Notes: generated by a model from the letters alone, not told the origin. 64,000 nucleotides of DNA from Azorinus chamasolen (GCA_963576725.1 OY755241.1:79286003-79350002); one strand, 5' to 3'; numbered from the stretch's first letter, positions 9,676-20,710 are shown. Numbers and translations: made by a program.

Positions 9676-10378
9676 TTAGTATGTGTCACTCCTCTCTGCC
9701 CGTCTTGAAAATCTGCTAATATCGCTAGCATCTCCGGTCTTGACCATCAGGGCAGAGCATACTTGAGTGGACAATTCCTCATACGGTATGGTAGTATTTT
9801 TCACCGACCCGCCCTCATCCACAACCACTTCCACCTCCAGTTCTTCTTCCTGTACCTGTACGTCTTCTTTCACACCTTTTGCCTCTTTATCTACCGCGTC
9901 CTCTTTCTCTGTTGTTTGAGTGTCAGTATAGCCCGTATATTTATACAGGTTTTCTGGATTCTGTCGTAGAAGTCAGAACGTCAGCCGCACATGCGATTTC
10001 ATTCTCCGGAATACTGTACAGCGATAAAAGATTTAACCGAGGCATGTGGAACGACGGTAGAAATCCAGCACGTAAGCAGTCGATGAGATTCTCGAACATT
10101 TTAAAGACCCAGTCTTGTTTCGACCTCAGTTTGTCGATATATTTCTGGGACACTAAGAAGAGAGTGTTCACTAAAATGTCGTTGTTCAGTATTTTCAGTG
10201 TGTCGGCGTTCTCCTCACGTAGAATGTTCAAAAGAATTAACACGTGCCTAAAGTTTAAACCTCTGCAATATCTGTCAATTAAACTGTAAACATGGTACTC
10301 GGTAAAACTGAGATTAAGTTTCCAAGAAGGGCCATCCTTCGACAGACACTTTGTTATGGCTCCTTTAGACGTCTCTTT
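9676..10378 (-). CDS. Mab-21/cGAS-like C-terminal exon, frame-broken
   Basis: Read on the minus strand, the exon starts after the acceptor TACATTTTCAG at 10379 and ends at a TAA at 9676-9678. Its first ~145 codons run in one frame. They include SWKLNLSFTEYHVYSL, FRHVLILLNILREENA, and the block WVFKMFENLIDCLRAGFLPS followed by FHMPRLNLLS. This order (W-x-L-S-x-x-E, long helices, then L-x-x-C-L-x-x-G-x-LP-x-x-x-x-P-x-x-NL) is what I know from the C-terminal helical half of Mab-21-domain proteins, including the bivalve-expanded cGAS-like receptors. Near 9960-9975 the frame changes: the first frame stops, while another continues with QNPENLYKYTGYTDTQTTEK and an acidic tail (VQEEELEVEVVVDEGG) to the stop. 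One indel reconciles them. The gene is therefore either decayed or carries an assembly indel. The family call is tentative; another helical domain is possible. Confidence 0.5.
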
Positions 10379-11022
10379 CTGAAAATGTAAAAGAAAATGC
10401 GAAACGGGATAGTAGTAATGAAATTATTTAGTAAGATCCTTTTACTGCTAGACACTAAATCGAATTTTAGAAATGCTTTTGTAAATGATAGAAACTATAC
10501 CAATAGACATATCAGTCACGCTAGGGCGTGAGTAGTGTTGCATACATACTCAATTACTCATGAACAGGCTCAATAAAAGCGAGTCTGCAATTTTCTCTTC
10601 TCGCACGGCTGCTTTTGCTGTCGAATGATCTCCTGCTTTCAGAATTTATAGATATAATTTTACAGTTTCTGCCACGGCCAGTCTTCTCTCATCTATTATA
10701 AACATGTTAACTAATTAATATTCATTCAGGCACAATTTCCAACATTAAATATGATATAAAGGTTTCAGAAGTTCTGTTGTAATAGATTTGCAAATTGCAA
10801 TACAGGAAAAAACCTCTAATTCACCACTAAACAGGGGACATATGGTGGGCCCTACTGGCAGGTGGCAGATTAATACAACACGAAAGTTATACATGACAAA
10901 AAGTAATGCAGAAAGTTCCTAGCTTTCCGTATTACTTTTGTCCTGCATTTAGCTCCCGTCTGTCTTAAAAACCGATAATATTAGTTATTTTAAATGATCG
11001 ATAGGTTTTACAATACATGTAC
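10379..11022 (-). other. Intron of the Mab-21-like gene, with CT1 and TH3 pieces
   Basis: Donor AAG|GTACATG at 11023/11022 and acceptor TTTTCAG|AAA at 10379/10378, phase 0. It contains a CT1-type palindrome at about 10803-11015 (AAAGTAATGCAGAAAGTTCC / TAGCTTTCC..TTACTTTTGTCC) whose end lies a few bases inside the donor. A TH3 fragment sits at 10637-10735. Confidence 0.55.
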
Positions 11023-11332
11023 CTTAGGGTCCAGAAATGCAATTTCTTTCCCTTCTTCTAGGTCCTTTAAAACCAGTTCCCTGAAAGCCTTTGTCCGTGG
11101 ATGTAATTTCCGAAACATGGTAATGGAGCTGTGAGCTTCAGACTGGAAGGCAATGTGTCTATTATAAACACTGGGAAGATGTTCACGGTAAAATTGTCAA
11201 TGAAAAGTTCACCATCCACGAACTCTGAGGTCACGGCATGCAGAAGGGCTGTTCCATCTTCCTGTACCGTACAAATAAGTTTGTCGATGCCATGACTTTG
11301 TTTCAGCAGGGTTGTGCGTGCTTAATTGAGTC
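11023..11332 (-). CDS. Upstream exon of the Mab-21-like gene, frame-broken
   Basis: Acceptor TTTTGCAG at 11333 and donor CCTAAG|GTACATG at 11022. The 3' half reads HIAFQSEAHSSITMFRKLHP then RTKAFRELVLKDLEEGKEIA and FLDPK, and joins the next exon in phase 0 (DPK|KETSKG). The 5' half is open in another frame and reads LICTVQEDGTALLHAVTSEF, where DGTALLHAV looks like the start of an ankyrin-type repeat. The two frames meet at a TTTT run near 11190, where one extra T would join them. A further frame change is needed near 11315, because the reading frame from the acceptor meets a stop. Three frame breaks in two exons point to a pseudogene or to indel-prone assembly. Neighbouring exons further upstream (toward higher coordinates) were not found with confidence. 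Confidence 0.45.
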
Positions 11333-11354
11333 CTGCAAAATAAAGTAGTTGACA

Positions 11355-11420
11355 GAAAAGTCATGTGTTCACAAGTAATGTGTTCACAAGTCACGTGTTC
11401 ACAAGTCACGTGTTCATAAG
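11355..11420. repeat. Short tandem GTGTTCACAAGTCAC, about 4 copies
   Basis: About 15 bp units. Two copies create CACGTG palindromes. Immediately upstream (minus-strand sense) of the Mab-21-like exon. Confidence 0.7.
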
Positions 11421-11424
11421 TATG

Positions 11425-11585
11425 ACAGAGGTCCAGATAAAATGCATAGATTAAAATAATTTCAAGAGTAACTTTTTAATTTCTCTACCCAACCCTACGT
11501 TGTAACCACTCTTTAGAATCGTCTCGAAGTTTGGTGGAGAAATGACGATTTTAGTACTTGAGTACTTGAGTGCGCACGTGTATCT
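11425..11585. mobile_element. GA1 fold-back element
   Basis: ATGCATAGATTAAAATAATTT, TTAATTTCTCTACCCAACC and GTTTGGTGGAGAAATGACG. The latter two form the inverted arms. Ends in TACTTGAGTACTTGAG. Confidence 0.7.
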
Positions 11586-11724
11586 GTTGATCTGAGTTAT
11601 TATGAAGGGAAAAACAATCAACTTATTGATATTCCCGATGATTTTATTCCTTATTAGTCACGGAGTAAAGGGCTGTGACGCACCTGAGTTGAACCAGTCG
11701 AGCACGGGTTTGGGTTTGGGGTAG

Positions 11725-12716
11725 CCCTTTTTATGCCCCCGTTGACGATAGTCAGTGGATATTATGTTTTGCACATGTTCGTCCGTCTGTCTGTCCGTGT
11801 GTCACGCTTTTAGGTGCAGTTGGATGTCACAGATTTTCAAGTGTTATAAGTCTATAATTTCTACACTTATACACATGAAACTTCACATACACATCAATTA
11901 CCATTTATGCTATCATTTGACACCCCACCCATGCTGCCGGCAAGCCAAAGGTCGAGGTCAAATGACTTGGAATTTTACGTGCAGTTGGTTGTCACATTTA
12001 CGTGCAGTGTTTTGTCACAGTTTTTTTCATGGTCTTTTATCTCCATAACCACTGTAGCTATTGCCATAGAACTACATATACACATTAAACACTATCCATA
12101 CTTTCATCGCACACCCAGCCCATGCTGCCCGCAAGCCCAAGGTCAAGGTCAAATGACTTAGGAATTTTACGTGCAGTTGGTTGTCACAGTTTTTTCATAG
12201 TCTTGTATCTCCCTAACCACTGTAGCTATTTGCATGGAATTGCATATACATTTTAAATACCATCCATACTTTCATTAAGCACCCGACCCATATTGCTCGC
12301 AAGCCCAAGGTCAAGGTCAAATGACTTAGGAATTTTACGTGTAGTTGGTTGTCACAGTTTTTTTCATCGTCTTATATCTCACTAACCACTCACTATAGCT
12401 GTTGGCATGGAATTGCATATACACATTTAACACCATCCATACTTTCATTACACACCCGGCCCATGCTGCCCGCAAGCCCAAGGTAAAGGTCAAATGACTA
12501 AGGAATTTTAAGTGCAATTGGTTGTCACAGTTTTTTCATCGTCTTATATCTCACTAGTCGCTAAAGCTATTGGCATGGAATTGCATATACACATTCAACA
12601 CCATCCATACTTTCATTATGCACCGGCCCATGCTGCCCGCAAGCCTAAGGTCAAGGTCAAATGACTTATGAATTTTACATACAGCTAGGCAAGCACCCAC
12701 ACGGGGGCATCACAAA
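11725..12716. mobile_element. Tandem-core element B (HINE/pearl-like)
   Basis: Inverted ends TATGCCCCCGTTGACG and CACACGGGGGCATCAC. Core of about five ~170 bp units with AAGGTCAAGGTCAAATGACTT and TGCAGTTGGTTGTCACAG. Short ORFs here are repeat shadows. The preceding 11586-11724 shows nothing recognisable. Confidence 0.8.
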
Positions 12717-12767
12717 AGTGCTGCACGAGTTTAACACTGCATTAGGCTGCCACTGGTTTAACTCTTT

Positions 12768-13045
12768 ACTCCATGAATATTCATGTGGGAAATACTAGGT
12801 CATGGCAGACACTGTAAGATCATATTTATATCACTCCAGGAAAAACAAACAGAGTAGATCCTGATCAGACGGCTCTGTTTGCAAAGTCGTATAAATGCGT
12901 ATTTGTGGAGTAAAGGGATAGCTATCTACATGTATATTATTTCATGAAAACAGAGTATATCTTGATAAGACGGAGCCGTCTGATCTGGGTTTACTCTGTT
13001 TTCAAATACGTAGAAAGGCGTATTTATGGAGTAACGGGGTAAATA
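12768..13045 (+). mobile_element. Two TH3-type fragments in tandem
   Basis: 12768-12920 runs from TTTAACTCTTTACTCCATG to TTTGTGGAGTAAAGGG but has lost one hairpin arm. 12930-13043 is a hairpin with the right end TTTATGGAGTAACGGGGTAA. 13046-13307 is AT-rich, with weak ACAATCGCT repeats. Confidence 0.65.
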
Positions 13046-13307
13046 GTATCTCTTGTTTCGAAGTATAGCAATGTATTAAAAAAACAGTATTTAAAATTAG
13101 TTTAAAATCACACACTAAATTTAAAAGTTTACAAACATTTTTACAATCGCTACAGAAACTTGTACAGCATTTTACAATCGCTCTAATGATTTATTCAACA
13201 ACGTTTTCACAATCGTTCTAGAACACCGTACAGTGTTTTTCAATTAATTTGTACAACAAATGTTATATACGAGATATTATATATCATAAATGAAAGCGAA
13301 CATTGTA

Positions 13308-14036
13308 TGGCAATGACATGTGGTAATGACATGTGGCAATGATATGTGACAATGTCATTGTCACATGTTTTGTCACATGTCATTGTCACATGTCACTATC
13401 GCATGTCATTGTTACATGTCATTGCAACATTTCATTGCCACATCACATAACTTTGTCATTGTAACATTCCCCAGGGTTACAGATAAGGTGTTGATGCAAT
13501 TGGGTATTTACTTCTTGATTTTTTACAGAATTGGGTATTTGCAATTTTTAATGGGTATTGGTAATTTTCATAATTGGGTATTATTCATACTCTCATTAGG
13601 TATTCTAAATTTCTTTTGCTTTTTGCTATATTTATTTGCTTTCTGTTACTCATTGTTTTGAAAAACAATTGCTTTTTCCACAATTTTAATTGGGTAAATA
13701 CCCCAATACTCCCCTTATCTGTAATCCTGATTCCCTTGTCATATGTCTTTGCCACATGTCATTGTTACATTCTCTTTCCACATGTGGCGGTGACATATGA
13801 TAATGACATGTGTCAAGTACATGTTACAACGACATGTGACAAAGATATGTGATGTGGCAATGAAATGTGGCAATGGCATGTAACAATGACATGCGATAGT
13901 GACATGTGACAATGACATGTGACAAAAACATGTGACAATGATACGTGACAAAGACATGTGGCAATACCATGTGACAATGACATGTGACAATGACATGTGA
14001 CGTGACAATGACATGTGACAATGACATGTGACAATG
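13308..14036. repeat. ACATGTGACAATG satellite with orientation switches
   Basis: Dozens of ~12-13 bp units of CAATGACATGTGA. The strand switches at a perfect palindrome near 13340-13375 (ATGTGACAATGTCATTGTCA) and again near 13785. The array is split by the element at 13473-13728. Long overlapping ORFs on both strands (13739-14059) come only from the repeat. Confidence 0.9.
13473..13728. mobile_element. 256 bp MITE inside the satellite
   Basis: Terminal inverted repeat AGGGTTACAGATAAGG versus CCTTATCTGTAATCCT. The interior is AT-rich with repeated AATTGGGTATT. Satellite units lie on both sides. Confidence 0.75.
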
Positions 14037-14239
14037 ATCCGAGTAAATCTACGTCTCATCAGAATCCAAAGCGTTTGATAAGAACAGGCTCGGGCAATCC
14101 GAATAAGTTGAGAAATATAAATTAGGCCTAAGTGTAATTTAAGTTATGAGCTAATAAAATAGACGCGTGCTGGCAATTATTGCTAATGCCGATGCTATAG
14201 TTCAGACTCAGATCTAAATCCAGTATACCCCTTTACAAA

Positions 14240-14278
14240 ATGGCAAGGTGGGAGGGCTTCAAGCTTGTCATGGACCAG
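14240..14278 (+). CDS. Possible first coding exon, gene unknown
   Basis: CAAAATGGCA gives a good start context. Thirteen codons (MARWEGFKLVMDQ) end at a consensus donor CAG|GTAAGA, phase 0. The ~200 bp upstream (14040-14239) shows no repeat I recognise, unlike most of the window, which suits a 5' UTR/promoter stretch. No acceptor-bounded second exon was identified. Because the exon is so short, coding status rests on start context and splice site only, and I do not recognise the product. Confidence 0.35.
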
Positions 14279-14799
14279 GTAAGAATGATTTCTTTCCATT
14301 TCTCTAGTGGCGCAATGAACATGCCTTGAAACAATTAAGTAATTTTATTCTCATCTATTGATCCCCAAACAATCCAGTGTTCCCCACCACCCGCATAACA
14401 AAAACAAAAATGGCTGCCAGAAAAATATCACCTGCTTATCGAACCTTTATTTTAGAAATTGTTTACTGTAACATAATACTCATAGTCATGTGATTTCATC
14501 ATGGGCACGCGACCTTTGCACAAGCTGAAGGGGTCAGAGCTGTCAAACATGTTCAATGCGGTATACTTTTCAATTTATGTTGACATTCTAAAACGTATTA
14601 TGAGTTTTCTCATGTTTAGCATAGTTGAAGGAAAAATAAACTGTATTGACCTGTTTATGACGCATATTTCATTTTAAGCTACGAGGCGTTGTTTACAGAC
14701 AAAGCAACGGTACTCTTGATTTTACAACGTAGTGTGCACTTGTGTATGAGTAAAAAAACCCAAAAAAGGTTCGAAAAACAGATGGGGTTCGATAGAAGG
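14279..14799. other. Possible intron start, no repeat recognised
   Basis: AT-rich text following the candidate donor. No further exon recognised before DR-C starts at about 14800. Confidence 0.3.
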
Positions 14800-15930
14800 C
14801 GAGTTTACGATATTTCATCTCCATTTCTCCACAGGCGAAATGGAAAACTTTTCAGTAAATACGTAATTTTATGATTATCGATTGACAATTCTTGTTTTAT
14901 TCGGTCTGATTCGATTACCTTATTGTACATATATAAGTTGAAAAAAAAATCGACCCAGAAATGACTTTAACATTTACATTTCGTGTTTTGTGTTCCATTT
15001 CTTCCATTGCGTGTTTTAGACCGGGTTGGTCTAAAACACGCAATGGAAGAAATGTAAGAAATGGAACACAAAACACGCAATGGACATTTTTATGGCATTT
15101 TTGGGTCGATTTTAATAATTTTTTCAACAAATATAGGTACAATAAGGTAATTTCGATTGACTTAGACCATATAAAACAAGACTAGTCAATACATAACCAT
15201 AAAATCGCGTGGAGAAATGGAGATGAAATGTGCATTTTTATGTTGATTTTGTTCATTTTTTCAGGCATTATGACTACTCTTACACGAATTTTATCGATTT
15301 AGATCAAGCTAAGTATATGTCGTCCATTAATAATTGTGCAATCGTGTATTTACTTTTTAAAAAAGTCCATTGCGCCACAAGAGAAATGGAGAGAAAACAC
15401 GCAATGGAAATTTTAAAGTCATTTCTTGGTTGATTTTTACAGTTTTTTTTCAAGCAATATCTATAGGTACTATAAGATAATTTCGAATGATTTAGACCAA
15501 CTTAAACGAGAATTATCAATATATAACCTTAAAATCGCGTAATTATTGAAAAAATTTCCATTGCGCCAGTGGAGATTAATAGTAGAAATAGAAATGAAAT
15601 ATGCATTGATATGGGGTTTTTTTTCAGGCAGTATGACTACTTTACAGGAATTCTATCGGATTAGACCAAGCCAAGTCTCATTTGACCATTAATAATTGTA
15701 AAATCGTGTATTTATTTAATAAAGTCCATTCCGCCACTAGAGAAATGGAAGGAAAACACGCAATGGAAATTTTAAAGTTATTTCTGGATCCATTTTAACG
15801 GGGTTTTTTTTCAAGCAATATGGTTACTGTCAGGTCGGGTCGATTGAATCCCACCAAATAAAACACGATGTGTCAATAGATAACCATAAAAAAAGTGTAT
15901 TTACCAAAAACAAATCCATTTCGCCGAGCC
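14800..15930 (+). repeat. DR-C, copy 1: ~190 bp units and a giant palindrome
   Basis: Units of roughly 190 bp share CGCAATGGAAATTTTAAAG, TTTTTTTCAAGCAATAT, TAACCATAAAATCG and TCCATTGCGCCA. The first two units face each other: left arm about 14810-15022 and right arm about 15035-15245, meeting at a perfect hairpin TTGCGTGTTTTAGACC / GGTCTAAAACACGCAA. The whole block is inverted relative to 50311-51280. Confidence 0.85.
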
Positions 15931-16125
15931 GTTTCACACGAGCCGTTTCATCTGGGTCTACTTTGTTAGTGTAAGATTTCTGACGCAAACAGGGGAGACC
16001 CTGATCAGTCGGTTGTCAGACGTTTCGCTACCCATACCATTTCGCTACAGTCATTTCGCTACCCACCGAGAAGTCATTTCGCTACCCTGATCATTTCGCT
16101 ACCTGTACGTTTCGCTACCTATCGA
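15931..16125 (+). repeat. Hairpin plus TTTCGCTACCC array
   Basis: 15931-16015 is a degenerate hairpin core that matches 49868-49965 inverted. 16020-16115 has seven CATTTCGCTACC-type motifs, at irregular spacing of roughly 10-20 bp. The array and its flank TCGAATTTAATAGG match the complement of 58505-58620. Confidence 0.75.
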
Positions 16126-16726
16126 ATTTAATAGGAAAACGAATATTGTTGCGGGGTGGTTAGTGATTTGAGACTTGAATTTTTAACATATAATAAATAT
16201 CTATATTCAGATACCAAAACGAATTATAGGAATGTTGGAAAATAAAGTGTTATGTCACAGGATGAATGATGTGTCTTAATTTTAGAAATACAGACCCTGT
16301 ATAAATGTAATATAAATAATGACTTAAAATTATCATAATTAACTACATCGATTATAATTATTACCGATGTATTGTTTGTCAAATAAACAATCATTAATTA
16401 CAAACACGTACTTATGACACTGTTGTTTGGCCATTGTTTAGCAGGTCCACGTGACAATATTGTCCACTCCGAGATCACAGGTACCGCCTATAAGCCGATT
16501 AGATATGTGTATCGGTATGTGACACTGATTGAATTAACATGGACACGTGCTACATTCATTTTTTGCTTATTGCAGTTTTGCTCTTGTTCCATTGATATAT
16601 AATATGACACTTGCATTACGATCAATTATAATCAATTTTTGTTGTTGTTGGTTCTTGCATATTATATTAGGATTCAGAGAGCCGTATCTCCCCGGCAACG
16701 CTTCCATGTATTTGTGCATTTATGGG
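16126..16726. other. Spacer without recognisable feature
   Basis: AT-rich. A 62-codon plus-strand ORF at 16414-16602 has no recognisable domain. Confidence 0.35.
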
Positions 16727-16992
16727 TTTTAAGTTTTCTTGTTAAACTGACGTCTGCTTAGAAAGAAAATCTGAATGGTATAGAGTTGTAAGTGTACGGG
16801 GTCTACCCTGTCCAGTGAAAACGCACAGACCCTATCGGGATGAAAAGAATTTAATTAAAAATGATACGAAGGTTGTCATACTTGATTGATGACGTCACTA
16901 ATGAGATTCAACAGGACAAAGGTGGGGAGGGGGTAAGTTTTCTTCATAAATTGCCCTCTGCTTAGAAAAAAATTCTGAATGGTATAGTAAAA
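16727..16992. repeat. Direct repeat pair, ~60 bp, 206 bp apart
   Basis: TTTTAAGTTTTCTTGTTAAA..CTCTGCTTAGAAA-type text recurs at 16933-16992, sharing TCTGAATGGTATAG. Between and after lies GC-richer text (17040-17160) with overlapping ORFs on both strands that I could not assign. Confidence 0.6.
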
Positions 16993-17234
16993 TGAAGAAA
17001 ACGTCTGCGAGGTTAATCGTGCGTGAGATATTATCCCCCCCCCCCCCAATTCTCTGACGGTTCCTTGACAGTCCTTTCCGGTTCGGTGGTCCCTGGGCTG
17101 TGCGATCCTGTTCATTCGGGGTTTGAGCACAGCGCACAGCAATCGGGGCAGCTGATGCTCCTATATCACTACTCATATTGTTCCGAGGATGAACAGTTCT
17201 CATATATTATGACTAAGCGTAAAACGTAATGCAA

Positions 17235-18815
17235 ATGCATTTTTATACCCCCCCCCCCCCCTTTTGAAAAAATGGGGTATATTGCTTTGCACATGTCGGT
17301 CGGTCGGTCGGTCGGTCTGTCGGTCGGTCGGTCGGTCGGTCGGTCGGTAGATCGATGGTTTCCGAACGATAACTAATAAACGACTTGACCTAGAATCTTC
17401 AAACTTGCTGTGGTGGTTGGTCATGACAAGTAGATGACCCCTATTGTTTTTGAGGTCACTAGGTCAAAGGTCAAGGTCACCATGACCTAAAATGGTGAAA
17501 TAGTTTCCGATCAATAACTGCTCAAGGTTTTGGCTTGGGATCTTCAAACTTGCTGTGGTGGTTGGTCATGACCACTAGATGACCCCTATTGATTTTGAGG
17601 TCACTAGGTCAAAGGTCAAGGTCACCATGCTCTTAACTGGTCAAATGGTTTCCGATTAATAACTGCTCAAGGGTTTAGCTTAGAATCTTCAAACTTGCTG
17701 TGGTAGTTGGTCATGACCACTGGATAACCCCTATTGATTTTGAGTTCACTAGGTCAAAGGTCAAGGTCACCATGACCTTAACTGGTAAAATGGTTTCTGA
17801 TCAATAACTGCTCAAGGGTTTGGCTGAGGATCGTCAAATTTGCTTAGGTGGTTGGTCATGACAACTAGATGTGTCCTGTTGTTTTTTAGGTCACTAGGTC
17901 AAAGGTCAAGGTCACCATGACCTTAAAGCGTGAAATGGTTTGCGATCAATAACTGCTCAAGGGTTTGGCCTAGGATCTTCAAATTTGCTGTGGTGGTTGG
18001 TAATGACCACTAGATGACCCCTATTGTTTTTTAGGTCACTAGGTCAAATGTCAAGGTCACCATGCTCTTAACTGGTCAAATGGTTTCCGATCAATAAATG
18101 CTGAAGGGTTTGGCTTAGAATCTTCAAACTTGCTGCGGTAGTTGGTCATGACAACTGGATGACCCCTATTGTATTTGAGGTCACTAGGTAAAAGGTCAAG
18201 GTCACCATGACCTTAACTTGTAAACTGGTTTCTGATCAATAATTACTCAAGGGTTTGGCTTAGGATCTTCAAATTTGCTTAGGTGGTTGGTCATGACAAC
18301 TAGATTAGCCCTATTGGTTTTTAGGTCACTAGGTTAAAGGTCAAGGTCACAATGATCTTAACTGGTGAAATGGTTTGCGATCAATAACTGCTCAAGGGTT
18401 TGGCTTAGGATCTTCAAACTTGCTGTGGTGGTTGGTCATGACAACTAGATGACCCCTATTGATATTGAGGTCACTAGGGCAAAGGTCAAGGTCATCATGA
18501 CCTTAACTGATGATATGGTTTCCAATTAATAACTGCTCAATGGTTTGGTTCGGGATCTTCAAGCTTGGTGTGGTAGTTGGTCGTGACCACTAGATGACCC
18601 CTATAGTTGTTGAGGTCACTAGGTCAAAGGTCAAGGTCACCATGACCTTAATATGTGAAATGTTTTCAGATCAATAAATGATCAGTGGTTTGGCTTAGGA
18701 TCTTCAAACTTGCTGTGGTGATTAGTCATGACCGCTAGATGACCTCTATGGTTGAGGTCACTAGATCAAAGGTCAGGGGGTCTGGGGGTATACATGTTTT
18801 ACAAACATCTCTTGT
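17235..18815 (+). mobile_element. Tandem-core element C (pearl-like, CGGT microsatellite)
   Basis: Starts TTTTTATACCCCCC, then a (GGTC)n microsatellite at 17298-17348. Next come nine or so ~155 bp core units (GATCTTCAAACTTGCTGTGG, TCACTAGGTCAAAGGTCAAG), ending GGGGGTATACATGTTTTAC and AAACATCTCTTGTTT. The order microsatellite, tandem core, conserved end is that of bivalve pearl-type elements. The final bases overlap the end of the LINE ORF below. Confidence 0.85.
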
Positions 18816-20504
18816 TTAAATATTTTGCCAGGTTTACAATAGTTTTAACATCATCTGCTTGTAACAATGTAATAAACTTCATCATACTTGGCCTGTTAAT
18901 AAAATAGCTGTTGATATACTTTTTCCTAAGATCAGCAAAGCATGGACATTTAATAACAAAGTGGAATTCGTCCTCTATATCAGGCTGTCTACAATACAAA
19001 CAATACCTTTCATTTCTAGGTAATCTATTTCTTGAATATCTACCCGTTTGTATGTGTAATGTGTGAGCCGATACTCTGATTTTAGTAATGTAAGTTCTTA
19101 AATCGTAAGGTAAAATATCCAAATATGCCTCATAACCGAATGATACCTTTACCTTGTTATAAAGGTCCAGAACTGCAGTGCTTTCTTTACCTGAATACCA
19201 AGATTGATAGAAATTATCTAACAGACGTTGTTTGAAAATGCTGATAAATGCTTTAACATTTACAATATTCTGCTGATTCCAAATAAAAGCAAATCCATTT
19301 TTGTACAGTATATTTTTCACGTTTGACAACCAGTTTTTATACCCATTATTACAATCCTGTGAACACATACAATGTATTGTAAACAGTATTCAATATAATA
19401 TTATCAGTGTTAAACAATTTATACCAATATTTCACTATTTTTACATAACGTGATATGTAAAGGGGATACCTGCCAAACTCACTTACACAATTTTAAATGG
19501 ATTCGTTCAATTTCTTTTGACTTACTATGACCCCATATTTCTGAGGCATACCCTAATATAGAGCCAACAAATGCGTCGAAAAGTTGACATTGCAACTTTG
19601 GTTTAATTTTGACTTTTTTACAATTAATTAAAAGTATGTTTAATGCCTTTAGAGCTTTCCCAACCAAATGCTCCTGGTTATGAACAAATGTACCTGTATA
19701 ATTAAAGACTGTACCCAAATAATTGAAATTGTCAACAACTTCCAAAGCACAGTCATTATATGTGAAACATTCACTTGCTAAAAGACGCAATCTTTTTCTG
19801 AATACCATTACCTTGGTTTTGGTAGTATTCACCTCCAAACTCCATTTGTTACAATATGATGATAAAAGATTTAAACTATGCTGTATATCTTTTGGTGAGT
19901 CACCTAAAATTACCATATCATCTGCAAATAACAATAAAATCAAAACAATATCTTTAATTATCAAACCCGAATTCACATTTTCTTGTAAGTATATTTCAAG
20001 GTCTTCTAAATAAAGGGAGAACATTATTGGAGAAATTTTCTCCCCTTGTCTCAATCCAACAGCATACTCAAAAAACTCCGTGTAATCATTACACGCTCTA
20101 ACACACGATTTTATCTTGTTGTACATATTCCTAATTACCCTCAGTATTTTCCCATCAATCCCATACCTATACAATTTTAACCAGAGTGCATTGTGATATA
20201 TACACTCAAAAGCTTTCTTTAAATCTACAAATACACAATACAACCTTTCGTTTGCATTCAAATATTTCTGAACAATAGAATGCAGTATATATAGAGAATC
20301 AATCGTAGATTTGCCTGCTCTAAACCCAAACTGACAGTCAGATAAAACATCATTATTTTCACAATACTCTACTATGCGCTTATTCAAGATGCTCGTGAAT
20401 ATCTTGGATAAACAGCTGACTAAGGTTATCCCTCTATAATTGTTTACATCACGTTTATCACCCTTTTTGTGTATTAGTATAATAACACTTCTCTTGCTGT
20501 CCAC
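18799..20504 (-). pseudogene. Truncated, frameshifted non-LTR retrotransposon (LINE) RT
   Basis: The minus strand encodes a reverse transcriptase. Motifs in order are IHKKGDKRDVNNYRGITLVS, FVDLKKAFE (catalytic D), the VGLRQGEKISPIMFS block, and LLFADDMVIL, in which FADD replaces the usual YADD. A C-terminal part carries CLYCRQPDIEDEFHFVIKC, a CxxC..H..C knuckle typical of this LINE class. The ORF breaks at about 19480 (LKLCK stop). It continues in another frame as SEFGRYPLYISRYVKI and breaks again near 19370 before DCNNGYKNW. The endonuclease half is absent: the 5' side ends at 20504 in a TH4-type palindrome. At the 3' side the last codons (NKRCL, stop) come from the terminal AAACAAGAGATG of element C. 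It is dead. Confidence 0.9.
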
Positions 20505-20669
20505 ACGTCAATATACCTACCTGTAAATAGTGCAGACCCTGATGAGACAGCGCCTGCAGGAGTTGTCTCATCAGAGTCATCACTATTTACAGGTAGGTGG
20601 GAACTGTCTCATCAGGGTCTGCACTATTTACAGGTAGGTATATTGACGTGAACAGCAAGAGAAGTATTA
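20488..20669. mobile_element. TH4-type palindrome at the LINE 5' edge
   Basis: Outer arms ACTTCTCTTGCTGTCCACACG and CGTGAACAGCAAGAGAAGT, inner arms GTAAATAGTGCAGACCCTG and CAGGGTCTGCACTATTTAC. The middle holds a partial duplication of one arm. A CT1 end (CCAGAATTCCCGC..GGGTTTTACTGTA) follows to 20710. Confidence 0.7.
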
Positions 20670-20710
20670 GTTCTTTACCAGAATTCCCGCTTAGATGGGT
20701 TTTACTGTAT

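Noticed and set aside
9763..10289. Plus-strand ORFs of 68 and 136 codons
   Set aside because: Shadows opposite the better supported, spliced minus-strand Mab-21-like exon.
13739..14059. Three overlapping minus-strand ORFs of 67-106 codons rich in MSLSHVIVTCHCH
   Set aside because: They are frame translations of the CAATGACATGTGA satellite; all frames are open because of the repeat.
16876..17229. Overlapping ORFs on both strands in a GC-rich patch
   Set aside because: Several frames are open at once and none has splice-site support or a recognisable domain.
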